From Oscillospiraceae bacterium (lineage in GTDB: Bacteria > Bacillota > Clostridia > Oscillospirales > Acutalibacteraceae), in assembly GCA_029007475.1 (NCBI GenBank), contig JAQXHW010000167.1:1-15480 (forward strand): a DNA stretch of 15,480 bases, written 5' to 3'. Every line of letters starts with the position of its first letter. Positions within the stretch are counted from its first letter, which is position 1. Shown here one piece after another: positions 1-7,320 of the stretch. The translations under genes and the position numbers were made by a program. Under the pieces are notes generated by a model. That model did no database searches, had not been told where the DNA came from, and saw only the letters and a list, made by a program, of their open reading frames with translations.

Positions 1-718
1 CGCCGCAGTGCAGGTCAAGGTACTCGCCGCCGTGCTTTATGCTTATAGCAGAGCATTCAATGTGCCAGCCGGGGTAGCCGAGACCCCAAGGACTCTCCCA
101 TTTAAGCTCCTGGTCCTCAAATTTCGATTTGGTAAACCAGAGCACAAAGTCAGTCTTGTTCTTTTTATACTCATCCTCGGTTACGCTGTCTCGTACTCCA
201 ACGGCTAAATCTTCCTCGCTCTGATTACCGAAAACATAGTATTTATCGAGTTTTGAGGTGTCGAAATATACGTTGCCGCCGGCCTCATAAGCGTAGCCTT
301 TCTTAAGGAGAGTTTCTACCATTTCGATAAACTCATCAACGCAGCAGGTTGCAGGCTCAACCACGTCGGGAGTTTTGATATTGAGCTTTTTACAGTCCTC
401 AAAGAAAGCCTTTGTGTAGAAATCTGCAATCTCAAGAACGGTTTTCTTTTCTCTCTTTGCGCCCTTGAGCATTTTATCCTCGCCTGTGTCTGCGTCACTT
501 GCAAGGTGACCTACGTCGGTGATATTCATAACACTGTTTACATTGTATCCCTCGTATCTCAGATACTTCTCAAGAACATACTCCATAAAATAGGTGCGCA
601 AATTTCCGATATGAGCAAAGTGATATACGGTAGGTCCGCAGGTATACATATTTACGATACCCTCGGTATGGGTTTTGAATTCCTGCTTTTTCTGTCCCAA
701 GGTGTTATATAAAATCAT
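1..718 (-). CDS. cysS: Cysteine--tRNA ligase, N-terminal part (runs off the left edge)
   Basis: Charges tRNA-Cys with cysteine in the cytoplasm. Only the first 239 codons are in the window. The translation opens MILYNTLGQKKQEF and carries the class I HIGH-type motif as HFAHIGN (residues 33-39). The expected zinc-site residues are C27 (in TCGPTVY), C222 (in GWHIECSAIS) and H237, next to the window edge; in this family a tightly bound Zn discriminates cysteine from serine. The C-terminal half, including the KMSKS loop and anticodon-binding part, lies outside. The ATG at 718-716 overlaps the cysE stop as ATGA, with GGAGG just upstream inside the end of cysE, so translational coupling is likely. 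It sits downstream of the cysteine T-box with cysE, so aminoacylation and synthesis of cysteine share one control. Identification is firm. Confidence 0.97.
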   Translation of the reverse strand, partial: MILYNTLGQKKQEFKTHTEGIVNMYTCGPTVYHFAHIGNLRTYFMEYVLEKYLRYEGYNVNSVMNITDVGHLASDADTGEDKMLKGAKREKKTVLEIADFYTKAFFEDCKKLNIKTPDVVEPATCCVDEFIEMVETLLKKGYAYEAGGNVYFDTSKLDKYYVFGNQSEEDLAVGVRDSVTEDEYKKNKTDFVLWFTKSKFEDQELKWESPWGLGYPGWHIECSAISIKHGGEYLDLHCG

Positions 719-1347
719 TTTACTTCCTCCAGTTTCTCTTTGAGCTTCTCAATTTCATATTCTAACTTGCAGAGCTGCTGTGCGACAGGGTCGGAAACGT
801 GAATTTGGTCGAGAAGCGTGTCAACCTTTACTCCGCCCTTGCGAACAACTCTTGCGGGAACGCCCACGGCGGTTGAGTCCGCGGGCACCTCGCTCAAAAC
901 AACAGCTCCTGCGGCTATTCTTGCGTTATCTCCGACGGAGAACGGTCCTAAAACCTTGGCGCCTGTGCCTACGAGCACGTTATTTCCCAAGGTTGGATGA
1001 CGTTTTCCATGGTCCTTACCTGTACCGCCGAGAGTGACGTTTTGGTAAATGGTGCAGTTGTCGCCGATTACTGCAGTCTCGCCGATAACAACACCCATGC
1101 CGTGGTCGATAACAAGTCCTTCGCCGATAGTTGCCCCGGGGTGAATTTCAACTCCGGTACGTCTTCTTGCTCTCTGGCTAATCCAGCGGGCAAGAAATTT
1201 CATATTGTGGTTATGAAGCCAATGTGCCCTTCGGTAGGAGCGAATTGCCTTGTAGCCTGAGTAGAGAAAGAAAACCTCAAGCCTGCTGCGGGCAGCAGGG
1301 TCGCGCTCCAAGAAAGCATCTAAATCGCTTTTCATTTTTTTGAACAT
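715..1347 (-). CDS. cysE: Serine O-acetyltransferase
   Basis: Transfers acetyl from acetyl-CoA to L-serine, giving O-acetylserine, the first step of cysteine synthesis. The protein (210 residues from this start) has a helical N-terminus and then left-handed beta-helix hexapeptide repeats (about residues 65-165). It shows EIHPGATIG (67-75), the catalytic-site DHGMGVVIGETAVIG segment with D81-H82, VTLGGTG and GKRHPTLG with H117. A charged, probably coiled-coil C-terminal tail follows. An in-frame TTG at 1377 would extend it to 220 residues, but AAGGAG at 1355-1360 is spaced 7 nt from the ATG at 1347 and the TTG lies in the T-rich tract of the T-box terminator, so I chose the ATG. It is the first gene after the T-box leader and overlaps cysS by ATGA. 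The tail ends in Lys rather than the Ile that CysE proteins use to dock on CysK. Confidence 0.96.
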   Translation of the reverse strand: MFKKMKSDLDAFLERDPAARSRLEVFFLYSGYKAIRSYRRAHWLHNHNMKFLARWISQRARRRTGVEIHPGATIGEGLVIDHGMGVVIGETAVIGDNCTIYQNVTLGGTGKDHGKRHPTLGNNVLVGTGAKVLGPFSVGDNARIAAGAVVLSEVPADSTAVGVPARVVRKGGVKVDTLLDQIHVSDPVAQQLCKLEYEIEKLKEKLEEVK

Positions 1348-1354
1348 AGTAAAA

Positions 1355-1360
1355 CTCCTT
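1355..1360 (-). promoter_or_regulatory. Ribosome binding site that decides the cysE start
   Basis: AAGGAG lies 7 nt before the ATG at 1347 and downstream of the terminator T-tract. It supports the ATG over the upstream in-frame TTG at 1377. Confidence 0.85.
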
Positions 1361-1375
1361 TTGGCAAAACTCAAC

Positions 1376-1408
1376 AAAAAAGGCCGTCCCGAATAAATCA
1401 GGACGACC
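1376..1408 (-). terminator. Intrinsic terminator of the cysE-cysS T-box leader
   Basis: On the minus strand GGTCGTCCTGA pairs with TCGGGACGGCC (11 bp with two G-T pairs) around loop TTTAT, followed directly by TTTTTT. It lies just after the T-box sequence, so it is the alternative to the antiterminator: transcription stops here when tRNA-Cys is charged. It is also the first terminator after pgsA, so read-through from the recA operon would meet it. Confidence 0.95.
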
Positions 1409-1612
1409 GAAAAGTCGTGGTTCCACCTAAGTTCGGCTGATAAAAATCAGCCCTCTGAGACTTTAACGCAGTCATACGCAAAAGGCTACTTTTCTCAAAA
1501 GAGTGTTCGCCCTCTGAGCTCACGGGTGCATTTCACATTCTCGGTTCTTAAGGCGAATTTCAGCATACATCGCCCTCTCTGGTAAGCCTTAAAAGCTACT
1601 TCTCCCGCTCAA
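1382..1612 (-). ncRNA. T-box riboswitch, cysteine specifier (TGC)
   Basis: Leader RNA that senses uncharged tRNA-Cys and controls cysE-cysS. On the minus strand the base of stem I is GAGCGGG (1610-1604) pairing with CCCG..GCTC (1526-1516). An AGTA-type S-turn follows on the 5' side, and GAAATGCA on the 3' side places specifier TGC (cysteine) at 1530-1528. Stem II is formed by CTTTTGAGA and TCTCAGAG and has a second AGTA element. Stem III is GGCTGAT-TTTT-ATCAGCC (1452-1435). The T-box proper, AGGTGGAACCACGA, lies at 1428-1415 and contains the TGGAACC bulge that pairs with the tRNA NCCA end. A terminator follows. The specifier matches the amino acid handled by both downstream genes. Stem assignments were made by eye. 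Confidence 0.96.
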
Positions 1613-1633
1613 AGCATTTGTGGTATTTATTCT

Positions 1634-1662
1634 ATTATATATAGAAAGCCTAAAAAATGCAA
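1634..1662 (-). promoter_or_regulatory. Sigma-A promoter of the T-box-cysE-cysS unit
   Basis: TTGCAT (1662-1657), a 17-bp spacer, and a perfect TATAAT (1639-1634). The predicted start near 1627 is about 15 nt before stem I of the T-box. The promoter fits in the gap after the pgsA stop codon. Confidence 0.85.
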
Positions 1663-1670
1663 CTGCAAAT

Positions 1671-2264
1671 TTAGCGATTTTTAATGCAGTCTTTGTTATC
1701 CTTTATGTAAATGATACCCGAAAGAACTGCGAACACACCGCTTATCCAGAGGAGCACTTCGCCTGCAAAGTATAGCCAGAAGCCGAGGGAGGCGGTAATC
1801 TCCGAGGGAATAGGAAGCACCGCGCAAAGCTCCAGGAAGAATTGGAACACGAAAACAGCTACAATAGCAACAATCTGGGTGACGGTCTTAACCTTGCCCC
1901 AAATATTCGCGGCAATAACAGAGCCTTTTGATGCGGCAACAAGACGGATCGAGGTAACGGCGAATTCCCTGAAAAGCACAAGAATAACCAAGACCGGGTC
2001 GCAAATATCCAGAGCCACAAAGCAAACCATAGCAGAGATTACTAAAATTTTGTCGGCTAAGGGGTCGGCGAATTTGCCGAAGTCGGTGATAAGATTTTTT
2101 TCTCTCGCTATCTTGCCGTCAAAAAAGTCCGTAAGGGAGGCGGCGCCGAACAGGAGTCCCGCTATGAGAAAATGCACAGGTGCATTAAAAGGGATAAGCA
2201 GAGACGCAACCATAAAGGGGACTATGCAGATTCTAAGGAGCGTCAGTTTGTTGGGTAGATTCAT
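1671..2264 (-). CDS. pgsA: CDP-diacylglycerol--glycerol-3-phosphate 3-phosphatidyltransferase
   Basis: Integral membrane enzyme that joins CDP-diacylglycerol and glycerol-3-phosphate to phosphatidylglycerol phosphate, the committed step to phosphatidylglycerol and cardiolipin. The 197-residue protein begins MNLPNKLTLLRI, typical of PgsA. It carries the full CDP-alcohol phosphotransferase signature: D46, D49-G50, A53-R54, G63, D67 and D71 (DFFDGKIAR followed by GKFADPLADK). Several hydrophobic segments follow, roughly residues 13-45, 74-100, 125-150 and 160-188. The ATG at 2264 has only a weak upstream GGA. It follows rimO by 36 bp and is the last gene of the recA unit. No terminator separates it from the cysE promoter, whose -35 box starts 8 bp past its stop codon. 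Confidence 0.95.
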   Translation of the reverse strand: MNLPNKLTLLRICIVPFMVASLLIPFNAPVHFLIAGLLFGAASLTDFFDGKIAREKNLITDFGKFADPLADKILVISAMVCFVALDICDPVLVILVLFREFAVTSIRLVAASKGSVIAANIWGKVKTVTQIVAIVAVFVFQFFLELCAVLPIPSEITASLGFWLYFAGEVLLWISGVFAVLSGIIYIKDNKDCIKNR

Positions 2265-2300
2265 AGTATCAATCCAATCTAAATTAATGGATAAATGTTC

Positions 2301-3626
2301 TTAGATAACCTCGCCTACTAAGTCGCAGTCGAGAGTGTCGGTGATTTTTACCTTTATAAATTCACCTGCCGAGAGCTTTCTTTCACTTGTAAAGAAAACA
2401 ACGGGGTCAACCTCGGGGGCGTCGGCATAGCTTCTGCCGAAATAACATTCGGCATAGCGGTCAAAGCCCTCACAGACAACCTCAAGAGTTTTTCCGATCT
2501 GTGAGCTGCTCCAATCAGCCATAATATACTGCTGCTCAGACATAATAATGTCAGCGCGTTTTTCTCTTATTTCCATGTCGAGCTGAGGAAGCTCTGCTGC
2601 GGGAGTGTCCTCCTCGGTGGAGTAGGCAAAGCAGCCCAAGCGTTCAAACTTAATATCCTTGGCGAACTGAGCTACCTCCTCGAATTCCTCCTCGGTTTCT
2701 GTGGGGAAACCGGCAATAAGGGTAGTTCTCAGCACAACATCGGGAATTCTTGCTCTTATTTTGTTGATTAAGGCGGTGAGGCTTTTTGTGTCGCCTCTGC
2801 GGTTCATAGCCCTGAGTATTCTGCCGTTTGAGTGCTGTAAGGGCAGGTCTATGTAATTGAGGATTTTTTCCTCGGAGGCTATGGTATCAATAAGCTCGTC
2901 TGTGATGTTGTCGGGATAGCAGTAGAGGATTCTAATCCACTTAATTTCCTCTATCTTGCAAAGCTCACGGAGAAGCTGAGAGAGCTTTAGCTCTCCGTAT
3001 ATATCCAGGCCGTAGCGGGTGGTGTCCTGGGCAATTACGCAGATTTCGCGGACGCCCTTTTTGGCAAGCGCTCTTGCTTCCTCGAGGATATCCTCCATTT
3101 TACGGCTTCTGAAACCGCCGCGGATAAGAGGAATTGCGCAGTAGGTACAGCGGTTGTCACAGCCGTCCGCTACTTTCAGATAAGCATAATGGAGGGGTGT
3201 GGACTGAATTCGCTTATCACCTAAAGGCATGAGCATTTTGTCGGGGAAAAGGAGAGCTTCCTTTCCCTCAAGGACATTGTTCACAGCTTCGACGATATCG
3301 CCGTTAGCGCCGAGTCCTATTACTGCGTCAGCCTCGGGAAGCTCCTTCATAATCTCCTCTTTATATCTTTCAGCAAGACATCCCGTAACGATAATATGGC
3401 GAATTTTGCCCTCTTTTTTAAGATTTCCCAGCTCCAGAATTTCCTCGATGCTTTCCTGCTTTGCGCTTTCAATAAAGCCACAGGTATTGACAATAGAAAC
3501 ATCCGCCATAGCAGGGTCCTCAATAATTTCGAAGCCTGCCTCGCGGAGCTTATAAAGCATCATTTCCGCATCAACTCGGTTTTTTGCGCAACCGAGAGAT
3601 ACCATAGCAATTTTAATCTTTTCCAT
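2301..3626 (-). CDS. rimO: Ribosomal protein S12 (Asp) methylthiotransferase
   Basis: Radical SAM enzyme that adds a methylthio group to the conserved aspartate of ribosomal protein S12. Counting from the upstream ATG at 3632, it has the three N-terminal cluster cysteines (C15 in SLGCAKNRVD, C51 in VNTCGFIESAK, C85 in TGCLAERY). The radical SAM motif CDNRCTYC is at 158-165, and a C-terminal TRAM domain covers about 378-443. The SLGCAKNRVD opening and GCLAERY favour RimO over the tRNA enzymes MiaB and MtaB. Two ATGs are possible: AAGGA lies only 3 nt before the one at 3632 but 9 nt before the one at 3626, so I prefer MEKIKIAM; the difference is two residues. It follows recX by 12 bp in the recA-recX-rimO-pgsA unit. 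Confidence 0.95.
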   Translation of the reverse strand: MEKIKIAMVSLGCAKNRVDAEMMLYKLREAGFEIIEDPAMADVSIVNTCGFIESAKQESIEEILELGNLKKEGKIRHIIVTGCLAERYKEEIMKELPEADAVIGLGANGDIVEAVNNVLEGKEALLFPDKMLMPLGDKRIQSTPLHYAYLKVADGCDNRCTYCAIPLIRGGFRSRKMEDILEEARALAKKGVREICVIAQDTTRYGLDIYGELKLSQLLRELCKIEEIKWIRILYCYPDNITDELIDTIASEEKILNYIDLPLQHSNGRILRAMNRRGDTKSLTALINKIRARIPDVVLRTTLIAGFPTETEEEFEEVAQFAKDIKFERLGCFAYSTEEDTPAAELPQLDMEIREKRADIIMSEQQYIMADWSSSQIGKTLEVVCEGFDRYAECYFGRSYADAPEVDPVVFFTSERKLSAGEFIKVKITDTLDCDLVGEVI

Positions 3627-3638
3627 AAGCATATATCC

Positions 3639-4250
3639 TTAATATTGTTCCTCTAAAAAGGGTGCCATAGCTGCTCTAATATCTCCGTAGTGATAGCCTG
3701 CCCTTTGCAGTGCCGCAAAGGCTCGTCTTTTTCCCTTTTCGTCAGTGAGTTTATTTGCGTATTTCTTTTCGATAAGCAGAGTTATTTCCTCCACAGGGTC
3801 AATCATAAGCTCCCCGGTGATTTCCTCGGCGGTATCTTTGTCGATACCTTTTGCTATGAGCTTGTATTTTATGCTCTGTGCAGAGAGATGCTTTACGTTG
3901 TGAAGCTCGCTTGCATATCTCCTTGCAATTTCCTCGTCGTTTATGAGCCGCAGCTCAAGCATTTTAGCAACTGCGGCCTCGGCGGCTTCCTCCGAGAAAT
4001 CCTTTTTGAGCTTATTGAGAAGCTCTGCGCAGGTGTGGTCCCGGTAGGAAATAAGCCAAAGAGCCTTTTCCTTGGCGCGTCTTAAATCCGATTTAAGTAT
4101 AAGCTCGTGAAGCTCCTCGTCAGTAAGCTCAACTCCCGAGACAATGCGGTTTTCAAGTAGGGTTGCGGTGTCTAATTTCAAAGCAAATTCCCCGTCGATA
4201 AAAAGTGCCGACAGGGATTTGCGTCTTGGCTCAACAGCGGTTACAACCAT
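3639..4250 (-). CDS. recX: RecA regulatory protein RecX
   Basis: RecX proteins bind RecA filaments and modulate recombinase activity. This 203-residue protein has the family's layout: an N-terminal extension (MVVTAVEPRRKSLSALFIDG) and then tandem three-helix repeats, seen as ALWLISYRDHTCAELLNKL (about 63-81), the LRLINDEEIARRYA segment, and a later IKYKLIAKGI repeat. The family assignment also rests on position: its ATG overlaps the recA stop as TGATG, so the two are probably translationally coupled. Length is within the Gram-positive range. Nothing looks damaged. Confidence 0.92.
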   Translation of the reverse strand: MVVTAVEPRRKSLSALFIDGEFALKLDTATLLENRIVSGVELTDEELHELILKSDLRRAKEKALWLISYRDHTCAELLNKLKKDFSEEAAEAAVAKMLELRLINDEEIARRYASELHNVKHLSAQSIKYKLIAKGIDKDTAEEITGELMIDPVEEITLLIEKKYANKLTDEKGKRRAFAALQRAGYHYGDIRAAMAPFLEEQY

Positions 4251-5350
4251 CAGTCTTCAACCAAAATATCAAGCTTTGAATTTGTCTTGGAAGCAGACTC
4301 CACAGGCTTCGAGACTACGGGGGTTACGGTAGCCGCCTTGGGAGCCTTCGGTCCCTTTGAGTAGAGCTTATCTGCGTTTTCCCAGAGCTTTTTCTCAATT
4401 TCAGCGGCAAGCTCGGTGTTTTCGGTAAGGAAGTTCTTGACGTTGTCGCGACCCTGACCTAAGCGAGTCTCGCCGTAGTTAAACCATGCGCCGGATTTCT
4501 GAATAACATCAGCCTTAACTGAGAGGTCAATAAGCTCGCCTATGCGGGAAATTCCCTGACCGTACATGATATCAAATTCCGCCTCCTTAAAGGGAGGAGC
4601 AATCTTATTTTTAACAACCTTGGCTCTTGTTCTTGAGCCAATCATTTCGCCGTTTACCTTGAGAGTTTCAACGCGGCGAATGTCGATTCTTACGGAGCTG
4701 TAAAATTTAAGAGCGCGGCCGCCGGGGGTAACCTCGGGGTTGCCGTAAACTACGCCGACCTTCTCGCGGAGCTGGTTTATGAAGATAGCTACGCAGTTGC
4801 TTTTGTTGATTGCGCCGGCGAGCTTTCTCAGAGCCTGAGACATAAGACGGGCCTGTAAGCCTACATGGCTGTCGCCCATTTCGCCCTCAATTTCAGCCTT
4901 GGGTACGAGAGCCGCAACGGAGTCGATAACGATAACGTCAATAGCACCTGAGCGAATGAGAGCTTCGGCGATTTCAAGAGCATCCTCGCCTGTGTCGGGC
5001 TGCGAAACCAAAAGCGACTCAACGTCAACGCCTAAAGCGGCGGCATAAACAGGGTCTAAAGCATGCTCAACGTCGATAAATGCAACGTTACCGCCGTCCT
5101 TCTGACCCTCTGCGATACAGTGGAGAGACAGGGTGGTTTTACCTGAGGACTCAGGTCCGTAGATTTCAACAATTCTGCCGCGGGGTAAGCCGCCGATACC
5201 TAAAGCTATGTCAAGGGAAAGAGAGCCGGTGGAAACGTGACCCACGTTCATGTGCTCATTTTGACCGAGACGCATAACCGCGCCCTTTCCGAACTGTTTT
5301 TCAATTTGACTTAAAGCGGTCTCCAAAGCCTTATTCTTGTCAAGTGCCAT
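4250..5350 (-). CDS. recA: Recombinase RecA
   Basis: ATP-dependent DNA strand exchange protein and co-protease for LexA cleavage in the SOS response. The 366-residue sequence has Walker A GPESSGKTT (65-73), catalytic E95 in FIDVEHALDP, Walker B VIVIDS (139-144), the DNA-binding L1 region around EGEMGDSHVGLQARLMSQ, the INQLREKVG loop (191-199), and GGRALKFY (210-217). The C-terminal tail is Pro/Ala/Ser-rich and ends in the acidic ILVED. The ATG at 5350 has AAGGAG at 5364-5359. It is the first gene of a unit with recX, rimO and pgsA. Its promoter carries a perfect inverted repeat over the -35 box. In B. subtilis pgsA lies upstream of recA (pgsA-cinA-recA), so the order here is rearranged and cinA is absent. 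Confidence 0.99.
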   Translation of the reverse strand: MALDKNKALETALSQIEKQFGKGAVMRLGQNEHMNVGHVSTGSLSLDIALGIGGLPRGRIVEIYGPESSGKTTLSLHCIAEGQKDGGNVAFIDVEHALDPVYAAALGVDVESLLVSQPDTGEDALEIAEALIRSGAIDVIVIDSVAALVPKAEIEGEMGDSHVGLQARLMSQALRKLAGAINKSNCVAIFINQLREKVGVVYGNPEVTPGGRALKFYSSVRIDIRRVETLKVNGEMIGSRTRAKVVKNKIAPPFKEAEFDIMYGQGISRIGELIDLSVKADVIQKSGAWFNYGETRLGQGRDNVKNFLTENTELAAEIEKKLWENADKLYSKGPKAPKAATVTPVVSKPVESASKTNSKLDILVED

Positions 5351-5390
5351 AGTAAAAACTCCTTCACGGTTTATTCAATCTGACAGTAAT

Positions 5391-5419
5391 ATTATAAAAT
5401 AAATCCTTTCGAATTGCAA
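5391..5419 (-). promoter_or_regulatory. recA promoter
   Basis: TTGCAA (5419-5414), a 17-bp spacer and a perfect TATAAT (5396-5391), about 41 bp before the recA ATG. Confidence 0.85.
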
Positions 5420-5430
5420 GAAAATTCGAA
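5408..5430. promoter_or_regulatory. Perfect inverted repeat over the recA -35 box, possible operator
   Basis: TTCGAATT (5408-5415), 7 bp, AATTCGAA (5423-5430), with the -35 hexamer inside. Placement fits a repressor site and recA is normally SOS-controlled, but the repeat is not the known Gram-positive LexA box (CGAAC-N4-GTTCG type). A poorer partial match to that box, CGAACAAAATTTCT, begins at 5427 on the plus strand. Function is inference. Confidence 0.45.
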
Positions 5431-5441
5431 CAAAATTTCTA

Positions 5442-6287
5442 TTATTTTCTCAAAATTCCTGTAATTGCCCGGGGGATTCCCCCTAAATCCTCAAAAATTT
5501 TTATGTTTTCGAAGCCTTTTTCCAGCATTAGGGATTTAGTAATTTCAGCTTCCTCGGCATCTAATTCAAAAGCAAGCATACCGCCTTTTTTGATTTTAGA
5601 GGTATAAAGAGAAATAATGCCCCTTAAAAAGTCGCAGCCGTCCTCGCCGCCGTCAAGTGCGAGCAAAGGCTCTCGCAGGACTTCCTTCTGCAGATTATCC
5701 AAATCCGATTTCTTGATGTAAGGGGGATTCGAAATAAGCAGGTCAAGAGAACTATCCTCGAAGCTATTATAGCAGTCAAAGAGACTCTTGCCGATTATTT
5801 TGATATCTGCGTTGTTGTGCTCTGCGTTCTTTTTAAGGTAAGTAAGAGCTTTCTCGGAAATTTCCACAGCGGTAACGTCTGAGCTTGGAAACTCGCATTT
5901 AAGCGTTATTGCAAGGATACCGCTGCCTGAGCAGAGGTCTAAGATTTTCGGCTCTTCTCGGGACTTTAAGTGAGGGAGGGAAGCTCTCAGCACAACCTCA
6001 GTATCGTCACGGGGAATCAGCACACCCTCGCCCACAAAATATTTTCTTCCGAAAAATTCCCAGTAGCCTAAGATGTACTGCAAAGGCTCGCCGCCTGCAC
6101 GTCGGGAAATTTTTTCTTCGAGTTCTGTTTCGATTTCTTCCGAAATGAGGAAATCATCTCTCAAAAATTCATGTCGCGGAAGATGCAGGATTTCCTCAAA
6201 CAATATTTGAGTATCAAATTCTGCGTCCCGGATACCTGCCTTTTGCAAAGTATCCACAGCAGAGCTGAAAAACGACTTCAGGCTCAT
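5442..6287 (-). CDS. prmC: Peptide chain release factor N5-glutamine methyltransferase
   Basis: Methylates the glutamine of the GGQ motif in release factors RF1/RF2 using SAM. The 281-residue protein has the helical N-terminal domain (EPLQYILGYWEF, about 68-79, and GVLIPRDDTE) followed by a Rossmann methyltransferase domain with DLCSGSG (117-123) and the substrate-binding NPPY (187-190). The usual IPRPETE is IPRDDTE here. I chose the ATG at 6287 because it overlaps the upstream stop as ATGA; an in-frame GTG at 6296 would add three residues (MQG) and has no better ribosome binding site. It is coupled to the DUF1385 gene and is the last gene of the trmB unit. No clear terminator lies between it and recA. 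The prfA gene, often a neighbour, is not in the window. Confidence 0.95.
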   Translation of the reverse strand: MSLKSFFSSAVDTLQKAGIRDAEFDTQILFEEILHLPRHEFLRDDFLISEEIETELEEKISRRAGGEPLQYILGYWEFFGRKYFVGEGVLIPRDDTEVVLRASLPHLKSREEPKILDLCSGSGILAITLKCEFPSSDVTAVEISEKALTYLKKNAEHNNADIKIIGKSLFDCYNSFEDSSLDLLISNPPYIKKSDLDNLQKEVLREPLLALDGGEDGCDFLRGIISLYTSKIKKGGMLAFELDAEEAEITKSLMLEKGFENIKIFEDLGGIPRAITGILRK

Positions 6288-7285
6288 TCCTTGCACTTTC
6301 CGCAGCTAATGATATCGGAGCCGTCGTCGGGAATAACAGGGGTAACAGCGGCAATAGCAACCTCAATCATATCATCGGTAGGCTCTTTGGTGGTAATTCT
6401 CTGAGCCCAAAGACCGGGAGCGGCAATTATACGGGTGAGCCAGTTGTCATGCTTGCCGCAGATTTTAATAAGCTCGTAGCCAATTCCGACTGAAATGGGT
6501 AAAAGGAGAATTTTGATCGAAGCACGCAGAACAGTACCCCAAACTCCCATACCCGCAAATTCGGGCACAAAAAGACCTACGACGAAGCCTAAGATAAGCA
6601 TAATAATCATGAAGCTTGTGCCGCAGCGGGGATGAAAGCGGCTGTGCTTGCGAATGTTCTCAACGGTTAATTCCTCGTCGCTCTCGTAGCAAAAAATCGT
6701 CTTATGCTCAGCGCCGTGGTACATGAACACTCGCTTCATGTCGTTCATCTGAGAAACCAAAAGTATGTAGCCCAAAAACAGAGCCATTTTAAGAATTGCC
6801 TCAAAGGCGGAGTGAAGAACAAAGGATTCGAATATCGGGTTGAGGGGGCGAATGAGTCCGTAGAGGAAAGAGGGCAGCCAAAAGAACAGTACAAGCGCAA
6901 GGCCGATTCCTAAAACTGAGGCAATACCCATAATAATGCCCATGAGCTTTTCTCCTAACTTATCGTTAAGCCAACGCTCAAATTTACTCATGCTCTCCTC
7001 TTCAACCTCAACGGAGCTGATAGCCTTGTCGGCAGAAATCATAAGGGACTTGTAGCTGAGCCTTAATGAGTCAATCATACCCGCAAGACCGCGGATAAAG
7101 GGAAGTCTGAAAAATTTACCCTTCGAGGTTATGGCGTTAAATTCAACTGCTTGGGTTTCAATTTTGTCCTCGCTCACGCGCACGGCAAGGTGGGTGTTCT
7201 TAGGCCCTCTCATCATAATTCCTTCAATGAGCGCAGAGCCGCCGATAGAGGTAATTTTTTTAACGTTTTCTTTAGTTTTTGCCAT
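6284..7285 (-). CDS. DUF1385 family membrane protein (YqhQ-like)
   Basis: Multi-pass membrane protein of the DUF1385/YqhQ family, whose biochemical role is not established. Of 333 residues, the N-terminal part has the family segment GGSALIEGIMMRG (15-27). About four hydrophobic stretches follow (115-143, 157-178, 224-240, 251-272). The conserved motifs YHGAEHK (189-195) and HPRCGTSF (218-225) lie between them and contain His and Cys residues that could bind metal. The C-terminus carries a CGKC pair (328-331). The ATG at 7285 has AAAGGA upstream. It starts 35 bp after the histidine kinase gene and overlaps prmC by ATGA; the DUF1385-prmC pairing is common in Firmicutes. Family call is firm, function unknown. 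Confidence 0.92.
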   Translation of the reverse strand: MAKTKENVKKITSIGGSALIEGIMMRGPKNTHLAVRVSEDKIETQAVEFNAITSKGKFFRLPFIRGLAGMIDSLRLSYKSLMISADKAISSVEVEEESMSKFERWLNDKLGEKLMGIIMGIASVLGIGLALVLFFWLPSFLYGLIRPLNPIFESFVLHSAFEAILKMALFLGYILLVSQMNDMKRVFMYHGAEHKTIFCYESDEELTVENIRKHSRFHPRCGTSFMIIMLILGFVVGLFVPEFAGMGVWGTVLRASIKILLLPISVGIGYELIKICGKHDNWLTRIIAAPGLWAQRITTKEPTDDMIEVAIAAVTPVIPDDGSDIISCGKCKE

Positions 7286-7320
7286 AGTTAATTCCTTTTT
7301 CTGTATGAAATTAAGATAAA

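Noticed and set aside
1348..1377. TTG at 1377 as the cysE start, adding ten residues
   Set aside because: It lies in the terminator T-tract with no ribosome binding site, while the ATG at 1347 has AAGGAG at good spacing.
1711..2304. A 197-codon open frame on the plus strand opposite pgsA
   Set aside because: It is antisense to a clear CDP-alcohol transferase gene, has a composition (Thr/Ser/Lys/Arg-rich) typical of shadow frames, and no ribosome binding site or family motif.
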